A program made the position numbers and the translations under genes. From CAYYMH01 sp964472785 (GTDB lineage Bacteria > Zhuqueibacterota > Zhuqueibacteria > Thermofontimicrobiales > Thermofontimicrobiaceae): 64,000 nucleotides of DNA. The stretch spans positions 1-64,000 of the forward strand of contig CAYYMH010000002.1 in assembly GCA_964472785.1 (NCBI GenBank). The letters run 5' to 3'. This document shows positions 1 to 8,666 of this stretch, one piece after another. The notes beneath the pieces were generated by a model. That model made no database searches, was not told the origin of the DNA, and saw only the letters and a list, made by a program, of their open reading frames with translations. Numbering within the stretch: the first letter of the stretch is position 1; each line of letters begins with the position of its first letter.

Positions 1-33
1 CGTTATCATACATAAAAAAGGACTGATTAACTC

Positions 34-567
34 ATGGACAAAAAAACATTAAATGTCAAAATCGAGTGTGTTAAAGGAGATATCGCCTCACAGGCAGGAA
101 TTGATGCAGTTGTGAATGCAGCAAATGCTCAGCTTATGATAGGAGGAGGGGTTGCAGGTGCAATTCACCGTGCAGCAGGCCCTGGTCTTGAGGAAGAGTG
201 TCGTCCCTTATCCCCAATTCGGCCCGGGGAGGCCGTTATTACAGGTGGACACAATCTTCCAAACCAGTACGTCATCCACTGTTTGGGACCTGTTTATGGT
301 GTGGATAAGCCAGAAAATGTTCTTTTGGCGAAATGCTATCGCAATGCATTGCAGCTTGCCGAGCAACACAACATCAGATCAATTGCATTTCCGGCTATCT
401 CTACCGGTGCGTTCGGCTATCCTGTGGCAGATGCTGCTGAAGTCGCCTTTAGAACCATTGTGGAAATGATCCCAACACTAAAATCCGTGAAATGGATTCG
501 ATTCGTGCTTTATAGTAGCACCGATCTTGAAATTCACGAAAACACTCTGTCTCGCATCATAAGTTAA
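34..567 (+). CDS. Macrodomain protein (ADP-ribose-binding, MacroD/YmdB-like)
   Basis: This is a complete stand-alone macrodomain of 177 residues, the usual length for the MacroD/YmdB/Af1521 type. Motifs are in the expected order: GDI at 15-17, NAAN at 28-31, the glycine-rich loop GGGVAGAIHRAAG at 37-49 and the phosphate-binding PAISTGAFGYP near 120-130. Family members bind ADP-ribose and often hydrolyse O-acetyl-ADP-ribose or remove mono-ADP-ribose from proteins in the cytoplasm. The Asn of NAAN and the GGGV loop, both needed for hydrolysis in MacroD-type enzymes, are present, so activity is plausible. There is no signal peptide. An AAGGA sequence lies about 11 bases upstream of the ATG. It is one of only two plus-strand genes, and no functional link to its neighbours is evident. 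Confidence 0.93.
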   Translation: MDKKTLNVKIECVKGDIASQAGIDAVVNAANAQLMIGGGVAGAIHRAAGPGLEEECRPLSPIRPGEAVITGGHNLPNQYVIHCLGPVYGVDKPENVLLAKCYRNALQLAEQHNIRSIAFPAISTGAFGYPVADAAEVAFRTIVEMIPTLKSVKWIRFVLYSSTDLEIHENTLSRIIS

Positions 568-810
568 CAACACATAGAAACATGAAACAAGATGCAACTT
601 CCGGAAACTCGCTTTATATTCAAATTCATCAAAAAACAATCGTCCCTGCCCATTGGTTTGAACCTATAATATTAGTTCGCGCCATTGGGGTAGAACGTTA
701 AGATTGCGGTATATCGCCCAACTAATTGATCGAATCATATTTGAAAAGGAATAAAGCAGAGAAGCGGAGCCATAAAAACTGTCAGACACGTAATTGAAAG
801 GAAAATAAAT

Positions 811-854
811 AAGTTTGCCGTCACACGATGATACATTCGCGTGACGGCAAACTT
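811..854. terminator. Bidirectional intrinsic terminator
   Basis: A perfect 14-bp inverted repeat (arms 811-824 and 841-854, 16-base loop) has T-rich DNA outside both arms: TTTGCTTGTTTTATTT on the plus strand and ATTTATTTTCC on the minus strand. It sits between the plus-strand macrodomain gene and the end of the minus-strand gene that stops at 900, as expected for convergent genes. Nothing else was recognised in the 332 bases between 567 and 900. Confidence 0.8.
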
Positions 855-899
855 TTTGCTTGTTTTATTTGTGATTATTTACTATTAGGAAGTTTTTCC

Positions 900-3533
900 T
901 TATTTTAACAACATAATCTTTCTAAATTTAACCACATCACCACTTTTCATGGAAACAAAATAAACACCGGATGTGACATCCTGACCAAAATCATCTTTGC
1001 TGTCCCAATAGGTTTTATGAAAACCGGCTTTTATGTTCGCATCCACTAAAGTTCTTACACGCTGTCCTATGACATTCAACACATAAATTTCAACATGCGA
1101 CGCTTCCGGTAATGAGTATTTAATCGTGGTTTTCGGATTAAACGGATTGGGATAATTTTGCTCCAATTGGTACACATGCGGAAGCGCATTGGCTAAGTTA
1201 CCCGAAACAGGCCCATGAAGCGCCTTTTGTCCATGAATCGAAACATCCTCTAACCAGTAATAATACGTCGTACCAAATTCCGCTGTACGGTCAATGAAAC
1301 GATATGGCGATTCACCCTGAATCAAAGTGTTATTTAACCGGGTGACCCGTTTTTCATTAAAGAAATCAACAGTTGACCGGAACAGATTGAATCCGGCGTG
1401 TTCAGTTTCAGACGTTGTCTCCCAATTGATGATGATATTTTCTGTTTCATATTCCACATTAAAGGCCGAAAGCGTGATCTTTGTCGGTTGGGACAGTTTG
1501 ATTGCATCTGCTCTTAAAACTGCCATCGTATCCTGATAAGTAATTGTCGTATCGTTAATTAAATGAACGGATGAAGCGACGCCTGCAATAAACTGATACG
1601 TTCCCAAATAGATCCAAATATTATCGGCCGTTGTCGTATTATTTTGGCTCACGACAACGGTGTCGGGTAATGCACCGGGAAGGTTAATAATATATGGCGC
1701 ATGAAATGTCGCATTCGCACTCGGAACAGATGATGCGTAAACATCATAATTCATGGTCACGCCCACATTAATCTCCCACTGAGCCCAGGCAAACGGATTG
1801 GCATATTTTCCGGTATAACTACTGTTGCCATTGTATCCGAACTGAGAATCAGAAAAATTCCAACTGGTATCGCTGGGGCCGCTCGAAAAATAAGTTAACG
1901 TATCGCTATCGTCAACAATGAGTTGCACACCAATTCCGTTTCCTTCGAGATTCACATAGACTTTTGGTTCATCAATATCATCACTCTCGATCGTTAATGT
2001 ATCCCGATAGGTATTTATTCCGGGCGGATTAAATTTGACCGTGACTTCTGTCTCGTCCAGTCTGGGTACGAGCACCGGAAATTCTGTCGGTGAAACGAGT
2101 TGAAAATTTTCTGTTTTTGTCGAAATATTCATCAAACTAAGATTTTCATTACCAACGTTTTTGACTGTAAACGTCCATTCCTGATCCGTATGAATCGGGA
2201 CATCAGTAAACTTATAATATGTCTCCGTCAATTCAATATCCGGAACTGTGGGGACATAGGTAAATTTGAGTAAATCAGAGCGAATCACATAACCCTCACC
2301 GCTACCGTCATTCACAATGAAGATTGTATTCATGTCCATTCCCTCGAACAGATAATAGGTACCCAAGAATTTCCAATCATCGGGAAACGGTGAGTTTTGA
2401 TTGATCCAGACCGAATCAATTGCCGAACCAAACGGATGAACCTCAAATAATGCATGATTTGAGGCGTTGCTTGTTGTCGGTCCGCAGTAATAAATCGAAT
2501 AGTACCCCGAGCGAGGAATATCCGGTACAAATTGACACCGTGCACCGGGATTGGTACTTTGAATTGAATACCGGCTCGTTGGATTGGTAAACCATTCTCC
2601 GATATTCGCTGCGTCCGTACTGTTTCGCCAGTCACCAACGTGTTCCATATAATAGGGAAATCCGTCATCATTGTTGACGATGACGGTGGTTGTCGTACCC
2701 TGCCCGGAAAGCGGAATATCAATATAAGGCTCATCCACATCATCGCTGGTAATTGTCAGTACATCGTTGAATATTTTTTCAAAATTTGGAGCAAATCGCA
2801 CCGTGAGTTCAACATAGCTTCTGGGCGCCACAGTAATGGGTAATTGTGGTTCAGGTACCGAAAAAACATCCGTCGTCGTAGTCGCACTTTGAATCGTTAA
2901 ATCAGTACCGCCGATATTATACACTTTCAATTTCCAATCCTTGTAATCAATCATGGCACATTCACCAAAGTTGTATTCATTACGCCTCACCGGTTCGATA
3001 TCCTTTGTCGAGGGACAGGAAATTAAACGGACTGCATCAGCACGAAACATGTAGCCGGCTGTGCTCACTGAATCGTTATGAACCCAAATGGAATTTTCAG
3101 CGCCATCGAGAAAATAATAAATTCCCATAAAAATCCAGTTGCCGCTGTTTGCCCGCTGATCAAAACGCATGGAATCCGGTTCTGATCCAAATGGCTGAAC
3201 CACATACAATGCCGCATTACGGCTGTTACCATTTCTCGGCAGAATGAAGTAGGCGACATAATACCCACTTTCAGTTATCGGTAATCGCCACTCAGCCGAC
3301 TCATCAAAATCCGGATTGTCGAGGCTGCGAACCTGGCGGCTTGTCGGTCCCCATCCCGCCAAAGCACTACCCTGCCAGTTATCTCCATCCTCCCAAGGGC
3401 CTCCATATTCGAAATAATGGGTCCCTCTGTCCAAATCATCAACGTATAATGTATCTTTCTGCTGAGCATTTAAAAAATTCATTGTTAAAAACAAGAACAT
3501 TAACGTTGTAAAAATGAGTAAAAATTTTTTCAT
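900..3533 (-). CDS. Secreted protein with golvesin-like and ASH domains and a C-terminal sorting domain
   Basis: The 877-residue product has a signal peptide (1-23, cut after LNA) and a regular alternating build. Three golvesin C-terminal-like beta domains lie at about 27-172, 283-428 and 536-682; each has the 'W..LGTYYF..G' and 'RADA.RL' signatures. Two choice-of-anchor-D/ASH-type Ig domains (about 178-278 and 432-532) contain 'LTITSDDVDEP' and 'LTIESDDIDEP'. A fibronectin-like domain follows (about 685-778), then the type IX-style sorting module from NYPNPFNP (about 790) to the final KIMLLK. Golvesin-like domains often occur beside enzymes and are thought to bind carbohydrate; no catalytic domain is seen. 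The start has a strong GGAGG. It is followed by terminator 811-854 and preceded by the GHL10 gene 31 bases away, so the two may be cotranscribed. Confidence 0.88.
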   Translation of the reverse strand: MKKFLLIFTTLMFLFLTMNFLNAQQKDTLYVDDLDRGTHYFEYGGPWEDGDNWQGSALAGWGPTSRQVRSLDNPDFDESAEWRLPITESGYYVAYFILPRNGNSRNAALYVVQPFGSEPDSMRFDQRANSGNWIFMGIYYFLDGAENSIWVHNDSVSTAGYMFRADAVRLISCPSTKDIEPVRRNEYNFGECAMIDYKDWKLKVYNIGGTDLTIQSATTTTDVFSVPEPQLPITVAPRSYVELTVRFAPNFEKIFNDVLTITSDDVDEPYIDIPLSGQGTTTTVIVNNDDGFPYYMEHVGDWRNSTDAANIGEWFTNPTSRYSIQSTNPGARCQFVPDIPRSGYYSIYYCGPTTSNASNHALFEVHPFGSAIDSVWINQNSPFPDDWKFLGTYYLFEGMDMNTIFIVNDGSGEGYVIRSDLLKFTYVPTVPDIELTETYYKFTDVPIHTDQEWTFTVKNVGNENLSLMNISTKTENFQLVSPTEFPVLVPRLDETEVTVKFNPPGINTYRDTLTIESDDIDEPKVYVNLEGNGIGVQLIVDDSDTLTYFSSGPSDTSWNFSDSQFGYNGNSSYTGKYANPFAWAQWEINVGVTMNYDVYASSVPSANATFHAPYIINLPGALPDTVVVSQNNTTTADNIWIYLGTYQFIAGVASSVHLINDTTITYQDTMAVLRADAIKLSQPTKITLSAFNVEYETENIIINWETTSETEHAGFNLFRSTVDFFNEKRVTRLNNTLIQGESPYRFIDRTAEFGTTYYYWLEDVSIHGQKALHGPVSGNLANALPHVYQLEQNYPNPFNPKTTIKYSLPEASHVEIYVLNVIGQRVRTLVDANIKAGFHKTYWDSKDDFGQDVTSGVYFVSMKSGDVVKFRKIMLLK

Positions 3534-3564
3534 TTAACACCTCCGATTTTTTAAAGTTAATCTT

Positions 3565-5382
3565 TCACCGTAAAAGTAATATTTTATTTTGTGAAATATG
3601 TCCTTTTGCTTTAAGTAATACAAAATACGTTCCCGAAGCAACTTGATTTCCAAAGTTATCTTTTCCGTCCCAAGTTGCGCGATGCGAACCTTTTCGTTGT
3701 TGGTTCTCAAATATGTTCTTAACTCTTCTTCCCAACACATCAACAATCGTCAGTGAAACCTGCTCACCGTCAAGTGCCGGCGGGATATGGTATTCGATGT
3801 GAGTTGACGAATTAAACGGGTTGGGATAATTTGCCTGAAGTTGAAAATTCAATGGCAGCTCTGAAATATCAAAATTCTCAACGGTTACTTGGACATTTCG
3901 AGTGATCGGGCCTTCATTGTCGTTCTTATCGAGCGCTGAAACCCAATAAAAATAAACGTTGCTGGAATCCACATTATTGTCAACATAAAATGTTTGATTA
4001 TCGGGAGTAATGGCATAAAGAAATTTAGGATCCTCAACATCCAACGGACTTCGATTTACGCTGCGATAAATATTATAATAATCGGCTACGTCGCCATCTT
4101 CTGCTGGTTCCGGTGGCTGCCAGTGCAGTTCAATCGATGTCGGTGTCACCCAACTCACTTGCAAGTCATTCGGTTTATTCGGTGGCACATCATCTTTCCA
4201 GGGCATTGCCGGAACATTTGCTAAAAGCTTATAATGTCGCTGTAACAGATCATCCCAAAAGCTCGAATATTCCAAAGACGAATAGGAAAAGAAAACCGCT
4301 CCTTCAGCACGAATTTTTCTAAGCGTATCTATTTCAGCCGCGATCTCGGGAAAATTATCCAAATTTTTATAAGCGCCGATACCACCGTAAATGTGCCTTC
4401 CGTTAGAGTTGTTGTAAACCCAATCACGCGCCAAGATTTCAAACGGCGCCCATGGATTTAGTTGCCCGATAGGCCAATACATCATCGGAGCCAAGAAGTC
4501 TGTTTTTCCTTCTGCTGTCCATTGCGCTCCATCCTGATAGACTGTGTAGTAACCGGTCCAATAAGTGAAATCATATTTGTATTTTCCAATCACCGCTGCT
4601 GATATCTTGAGCATGGGTTTGACTGCCATGATTTGGTCATAAATCTCCCGGACAAAGATATTGACTTGTTCCCGCTGCCAGCCCGCATGACTCAATCCAT
4701 TTGGATTTCCATTAACCGGATCATTGAATAATGAATCACTGATCGGGTCATAGGAGTAATTTTGCTGGGGATAACGAATATAATCAAAATGCAATCCATC
4801 GATATCATAATTTAATACGATATCCATGCACACATTTTTAATGTATTCCCGAACCTCCGGAATTCCCGGGCTCAAAGTAATATAATTATCTCCACCGAGC
4901 GGCATGGGATTACCAGCTTGATCGACACAGAACCATTCAGGGTGTTGCCAATAAACATGTTGCGGACTCGCATTACTGGACGGAGGTGAGCTGCCTTTCC
5001 AACACGGGTAAGCATTCACCCACGCATGAAGCTCGATCGAATTTGCGTGTGCCTGATTAATCGCATATTGCAATGGATCCCATCCCGGATCTTGACCTAA
5101 TTCTCCGGTTAATCTATCTGACCAAGGTTCAAAATTTGACCGATAAAAAGCATCCGCCTGTCCGCGTACCTGAAAAATTAGCATATTGAAATTCGCTTGC
5201 TTTAAATTTTTTATGGCACGGCGTATGAATGCTTTCTGCTCATTTTGGCTCATATATCTTGACGAATATTCAAACCGGGACAACCACACTGCTCTTGCCT
5301 CTTTATAAGAGGCAAACAAATTATTCGATGACAAAAACACCACGACGCTAATAATTAAACCAACCCGCTTCCAATATACCAT
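3565..5382 (-). CDS. GHL10/DUF187-type glycoside hydrolase, secreted, with FN3 and sorting domain
   Basis: The product is a signal peptide (1-24 from the ATG at 5382), a TIM-barrel domain of the glycosyl hydrolase-like 10 family (YngK-like, about 25-375), a fibronectin type III domain (about 395-500) and a NYPNPFNSST sorting domain. Family signatures are 'EARAVWLSRF' at the barrel start, 'FNMLIFQVRGQADAFY', 'HAWVNAYP' and 'IDGLHFDYIRYP'. Family members are extracellular and act on, or are linked to, glycan and peptidoglycan-related substrates; the substrate here is unknown. An alternative TTG at 5427 would add 15 residues before the signal peptide. The ATG at 5382 is preferred because GGAG lies five bases upstream and the hydrophobic segment then starts the protein. 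The next gene to the right, 5569-6612, is divergent. Confidence 0.87.
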   Translation of the reverse strand: MVYWKRVGLIISVVVFLSSNNLFASYKEARAVWLSRFEYSSRYMSQNEQKAFIRRAIKNLKQANFNMLIFQVRGQADAFYRSNFEPWSDRLTGELGQDPGWDPLQYAINQAHANSIELHAWVNAYPCWKGSSPPSSNASPQHVYWQHPEWFCVDQAGNPMPLGGDNYITLSPGIPEVREYIKNVCMDIVLNYDIDGLHFDYIRYPQQNYSYDPISDSLFNDPVNGNPNGLSHAGWQREQVNIFVREIYDQIMAVKPMLKISAAVIGKYKYDFTYWTGYYTVYQDGAQWTAEGKTDFLAPMMYWPIGQLNPWAPFEILARDWVYNNSNGRHIYGGIGAYKNLDNFPEIAAEIDTLRKIRAEGAVFFSYSSLEYSSFWDDLLQRHYKLLANVPAMPWKDDVPPNKPNDLQVSWVTPTSIELHWQPPEPAEDGDVADYYNIYRSVNRSPLDVEDPKFLYAITPDNQTFYVDNNVDSSNVYFYWVSALDKNDNEGPITRNVQVTVENFDISELPLNFQLQANYPNPFNSSTHIEYHIPPALDGEQVSLTIVDVLGRRVKNIFENQQRKGSHRATWDGKDNFGNQVASGTYFVLLKAKGHISQNKILLLR

Positions 5383-5509
5383 ACTAACTCCGGTTTTTAC
5401 ATTTGCCTCAAACTTTTCCAATTTCAATTAGTACAAATGAAATATGCAATTAAATTTCCAAAAAATCAAGTCTTAAATATCCATTTAAAACATTTTGTAT
5501 AAATTTTCC

Positions 5510-5538
5510 TTGATTAAAAACTTCTTAAGTTTTATATT
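5510..5538 (+). promoter_or_regulatory. Possible sigma70-like promoter of the HEAT-repeat gene
   Basis: TTGATT (5510-5515), a 17-base spacer and TATATT (5533-5538) lie 30 bases before the ATG at 5569, in the AT-rich divergent interval between two genes. Spacing is ideal, but the region is so AT-rich that chance matches are likely. Confidence 0.35.
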
Positions 5539-5568
5539 ACTGCTACTCTATCAAATACTGGAGACTTC

Positions 5569-6612
5569 ATGAGAAACATTCTTATTTTTGCATCGCTGAT
5601 CATCATTTTATTTCATTGCGGAAAATCCGAATTGGATCGGGCACGTGAAATATACAAGGCTTCTTCATCACAAATTTCGCGACGTCAAAGCGCTTTGAAT
5701 CTACAAGATGCCATTAACATACTGGAAATTTACCTGCAAAAAAACCCGGATAACACGAACGCAAAAATCCTGCTTTGGAAATGTTATATCAAACAGGACA
5801 ATTCCCGGGCGGATTCTCTAAGAAAAGTTTTGTTACATAACAGTGACAACTTATCAAGTCATTTACTCGATCATTTGAACGATAATGACGAAATTGTCCG
5901 AGAAAAAATCGTATCACTGATTGGCGATTTAGATGAACCGAAAGTTGCCCCAAAACTCATCAAAATATTAAAAAATGATAAATATCAAAACGTCCAGCAG
6001 GCGGCTGCTGAAGCGCTTGCGAAAATGCAAATCGAAGACGCTGTTCCGGTGCTCATGGAAAAACTAAATTCATCTTATCCTACTGTCAGATACTATGCGG
6101 TAAAAGCTCTCGGTTATTTCGATAGCGAATCAGTCTCACAAAAATTAGTGAGAGTACTTGAAGATGCCGATGAACGAATTGATATCAGACATCAGGCAGC
6201 TTTAGCCATTGGAAAAACTGGAGACTGCTCAGTCGAAACTAACCTGGTGAATATTTACCAAGACTCAGAAAACAGTGATGAAACAAAATTATTGGCAGCT
6301 ATGGCATTAGGTATTTTGGACAATCCCATCGGTTTTGATTTTGCCCTGAAAAAAGCGAACAGCGAAGACAATTACATCACCTGTCTGTCAATTCAGGCTC
6401 TGGGCTATATTCAAAATTCTGAAGCCGTGCCCTTACTAATTGATTATTTAAAATATGGTAACAAGGCAAACAGGCAGCTCGCTGCCGAAGCGCTCGGTCG
6501 AATCCGTGACAAAAGAGCAATCCCTGCATTAAAAAACGCCACTGCCGATCCGATTGTAGAAGTTAGCAATTCTGCAAAAAAAGCTTTAGAACAAATCAAT
6601 CAAGCGAATTAA
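5569..6612 (+). CDS. HEAT-repeat lipoprotein
   Basis: The protein has 347 residues. The N-terminus has a hydrophobic stretch ending in LFHCGK with Cys17, read as a lipoprotein signal with an unusual lipobox. A helical, TPR-like segment (about 20-95) is followed by six or seven HEAT/PBS-lyase-type repeats (about 105-345) with phrases such as 'VQQAAAEALAKM', 'VRYYAVKALGYF' and 'NRQLAAEALGRI'. These repeats form a protein-binding superhelix, so a scaffold role at the envelope is likely; no enzymatic residues are seen. The start is supported by GGAG five bases upstream. It is the only plus-strand gene among more than twenty minus-strand ones and converges on the CsgG/FlgT-like gene, with only 27 bases between the stops. 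Confidence 0.8.
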   Translation: MRNILIFASLIIILFHCGKSELDRAREIYKASSSQISRRQSALNLQDAINILEIYLQKNPDNTNAKILLWKCYIKQDNSRADSLRKVLLHNSDNLSSHLLDHLNDNDEIVREKIVSLIGDLDEPKVAPKLIKILKNDKYQNVQQAAAEALAKMQIEDAVPVLMEKLNSSYPTVRYYAVKALGYFDSESVSQKLVRVLEDADERIDIRHQAALAIGKTGDCSVETNLVNIYQDSENSDETKLLAAMALGILDNPIGFDFALKKANSEDNYITCLSIQALGYIQNSEAVPLLIDYLKYGNKANRQLAAEALGRIRDKRAIPALKNATADPIVEVSNSAKKALEQINQAN

Positions 6613-6639
6613 TCCATTTGAGTGTTACTGCAATTATTG

Positions 6640-7614
6640 TTATTTTTTAATTCGAACGGTGTTTTTTGTTCGGATTTCCTCTATCGTTTCGATTGTTTTA
6701 GCCAGCGACAGATGTCTGTCTTTGACTTTCAATATCTTAATTTTTCCAATATATTTATCGGAATATCCCAGAATTTCGCCGCTGTCAGGATCTGTAATCT
6801 CTTCTCCTTCCGCATAAACAGGCAACACGTCCCCTTCATGTACATTGTCCGAACTGCCCACGTTAACATAAACATCTCCATTCCGGATGAAAACAATCTG
6901 TGCTTCAAAATAATTTTCATCGTCTTGATTTTGCGATGCTGTCTTTGTAAAGTAATCTGGCAATAGTTGGGATAAATGATGAACAAACTCTCCCTTCAAC
7001 TTTTTTAGTGCAATCCCAAAAATCGAATTTTTAAATTCCGGTGATGCAAATTCGATCTCATCTAATCTTTCAAAATTCAGATATTTATCTGACGGTTTTA
7101 GTAACAATGTCAAACCAAGCTCCTTCTGATTCACAACGCTCAAACAAGTTCTGCTTTCCGTTTTGATGTTTTCAGCGTCATCATAAACAAAAAACTCAAC
7201 AGACATGGTGCATTCATAGGATTCGTAACCACCGAGCATGGGATTGCCAAGATTCACACGCGAAAGACTAAACTGTTGAATTGTCCCCACAATCACATAG
7301 TCAACTTTCAGATGGTGAGCAATATTTTTCAAAGTGGCTTCATTATCATATTTATAGCTTCGGATAGAATGCTGCTTTAAAAATGAATCAACTGTTGCCA
7401 GATTTGCCACCAGATGTGCTCCGTTTTTCTCTAATGTATCGATAAAGGCTTTAGCAAAATCGTTAGTCAAATTCCATTTTTTATGTTTGAAATCTGTTTT
7501 ATCAATGAGTGGCAAAATCGCGAAAGTGTTTGAAGTCTGTGGCTTGGCAAAACCAACGACCGATATAATCAAAACAAAAAAAATCAGAAGAACACAAATT
7601 ATTCGATGGTACAT
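6640..7614 (-). CDS. CsgG/FlgT-like periplasmic or outer-membrane-associated protein
   Basis: The 324-residue product has an N-terminal signal peptide (1-23, ending GFA). Residues about 30-130 look like the CsgG/TolB-N-type alpha/beta domain ('FAILPLIDKTDF', 'LKVDYVIVGTI'). Residues about 225-320 resemble the FlgT C-terminal domain ('GDVYVNVGSSDNVHEGD', then 'VYAEGEEITDPDSGEILG'). Proteins of this architecture are exported and tend to assemble at the outer membrane; FlgT supports the flagellar basal body and CsgG forms the curli pore. Neither flagella nor curli genes are present, so a precise role cannot be given. No strong ribosome-binding site precedes the ATG. A terminator-like hairpin (7636-7671) separates it from the lipoprotein gene upstream. 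Confidence 0.65.
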   Translation of the reverse strand: MYHRIICVLLIFFVLIISVVGFAKPQTSNTFAILPLIDKTDFKHKKWNLTNDFAKAFIDTLEKNGAHLVANLATVDSFLKQHSIRSYKYDNEATLKNIAHHLKVDYVIVGTIQQFSLSRVNLGNPMLGGYESYECTMSVEFFVYDDAENIKTESRTCLSVVNQKELGLTLLLKPSDKYLNFERLDEIEFASPEFKNSIFGIALKKLKGEFVHHLSQLLPDYFTKTASQNQDDENYFEAQIVFIRNGDVYVNVGSSDNVHEGDVLPVYAEGEEITDPDSGEILGYSDKYIGKIKILKVKDRHLSLAKTIETIEEIRTKNTVRIKK

Positions 7615-7635
7615 TTCTTCAACTCACTTATTAAA

Positions 7636-7671
7636 AAGGTCGCCTGTCATTCATTGGAAACAGGCAACCTT
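7636..7671 (-). terminator. Rho-independent terminator after the lipoprotein gene
   Basis: On the minus strand, an 11-bp stem with one internal mismatch and a GC-rich core (GCCTGT/ACAGGC), plus a terminal pair, is followed by TTTTTAATAAG. It lies 114 bases downstream of the lipoprotein gene that stops at 7785 and just before the CsgG/FlgT-like gene, so it probably ends the long upstream transcript. Confidence 0.65.
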
Positions 7672-7784
7672 GTTCATTATATTTGATTCTTGAAGGACAT
7701 TTTCTATTTGAATGTTCAACTTGTCTCTGAGTGTCCATATTTTAAATCTTTCACCCAGACATCAACATGAATACAACAGTTTGT

Positions 7785-8558
7785 TTATTCTTCAGTTTTA
7801 TTCACTTTGACCTTTTCCAGTTCTCGATTAAAAGTAAAAGATATATCGATCTTTTTTTGCGGCCAGTCATTCGCGTCATATTGAAGGACAAAATCTTTCA
7901 ACGTTAGAGTTATTTGATTTACCTGTTCGGGTAACGGATCAAAAACGATAAATCCTTCTTTGTTATCACCTTTATAAACCGGTCCGTCGGTATATAATGT
8001 TTTTCTGACAATTCCCATCCGTTCTTCGTAACGATTTCTTTCAACCCCGCTGGCGCCCTTTCTTTTCGTGTAGTAACTTTCAAAATTACGTTCGTTTCCG
8101 GAACTCTCTTTTTTATCTCGCGCGTAAGGCAAAAGTTTATCTCCCCTTTTTGTTGTTAATTCTGCCTGCAATTGGTTTAAATTTATTTTCGGTCTCGCGT
8201 AATTAAAAACCTTGACCACGAAAACGGTAAAGCGGGTTGGCGTGTATCCCAAATCAATATCTTTCCAGTTTCCGTAAGTATATGGATTTGTGGAAGCTCC
8301 TTCATTATACGAAATATCGGGGAACATTTTATTGAGTCTCTCATCGGTCATTGGTTTCACAACAACTTTTGCCCCATCCAGATCGTAAGCTACTGCTCCG
8401 TTCTCTTCAACGGAATATTTTTCAGCGCTCTCATTGACAATGGGTGAATAATTTAATTGTAAATCCACTTTTGGTGGTACCAGCGAACCACAATGAAATA
8501 GAGAAATTGTCATTCCCATGATAACCGCGCATATCCATAAAAATTTTATCCTGTTCAT
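7785..8558 (-). CDS. Putative lipoprotein of unknown function
   Basis: The 257-residue product starts with MNRIKFLWICAVIMGM and a hydrophobic helix ending in LFHCGS (Cys23), an atypical lipobox shared with the HEAT-repeat protein nearby. The mature part is charged and contains strand-forming stretches such as 'RFTVFVVKVFNYARP' and 'GFIVFDPLPEQVNQITLTLKDF', which suggest a small Ig-like or beta-sandwich domain. I do not recognise the family. It has a strong AGGAGG seven bases before the ATG. It follows the two TonB-like/DUF4159 genes on the same strand, so it may belong to that envelope operon. Confidence 0.7.
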   Translation of the reverse strand: MNRIKFLWICAVIMGMTISLFHCGSLVPPKVDLQLNYSPIVNESAEKYSVEENGAVAYDLDGAKVVVKPMTDERLNKMFPDISYNEGASTNPYTYGNWKDIDLGYTPTRFTVFVVKVFNYARPKINLNQLQAELTTKRGDKLLPYARDKKESSGNERNFESYYTKRKGASGVERNRYEERMGIVRKTLYTDGPVYKGDNKEGFIVFDPLPEQVNQITLTLKDFVLQYDANDWPQKKIDISFTFNRELEKVKVNKTEE

Positions 8559-8666
8559 AAAATATCCTCCTCAAATTTTGTGACAAATATAATATCTTTT
8601 ATTCTGATTTTTTACACTTTTCATTAAAAGCAAATATGAGGTTTATCTTTATCTCGCTTTCTTTTT

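Noticed and set aside
152..469. 105-codon open frame on the plus strand inside the macrodomain gene
   Set aside because: It overlaps the macrodomain gene in another frame; its translation has no recognisable fold, while the macrodomain frame has all family motifs.
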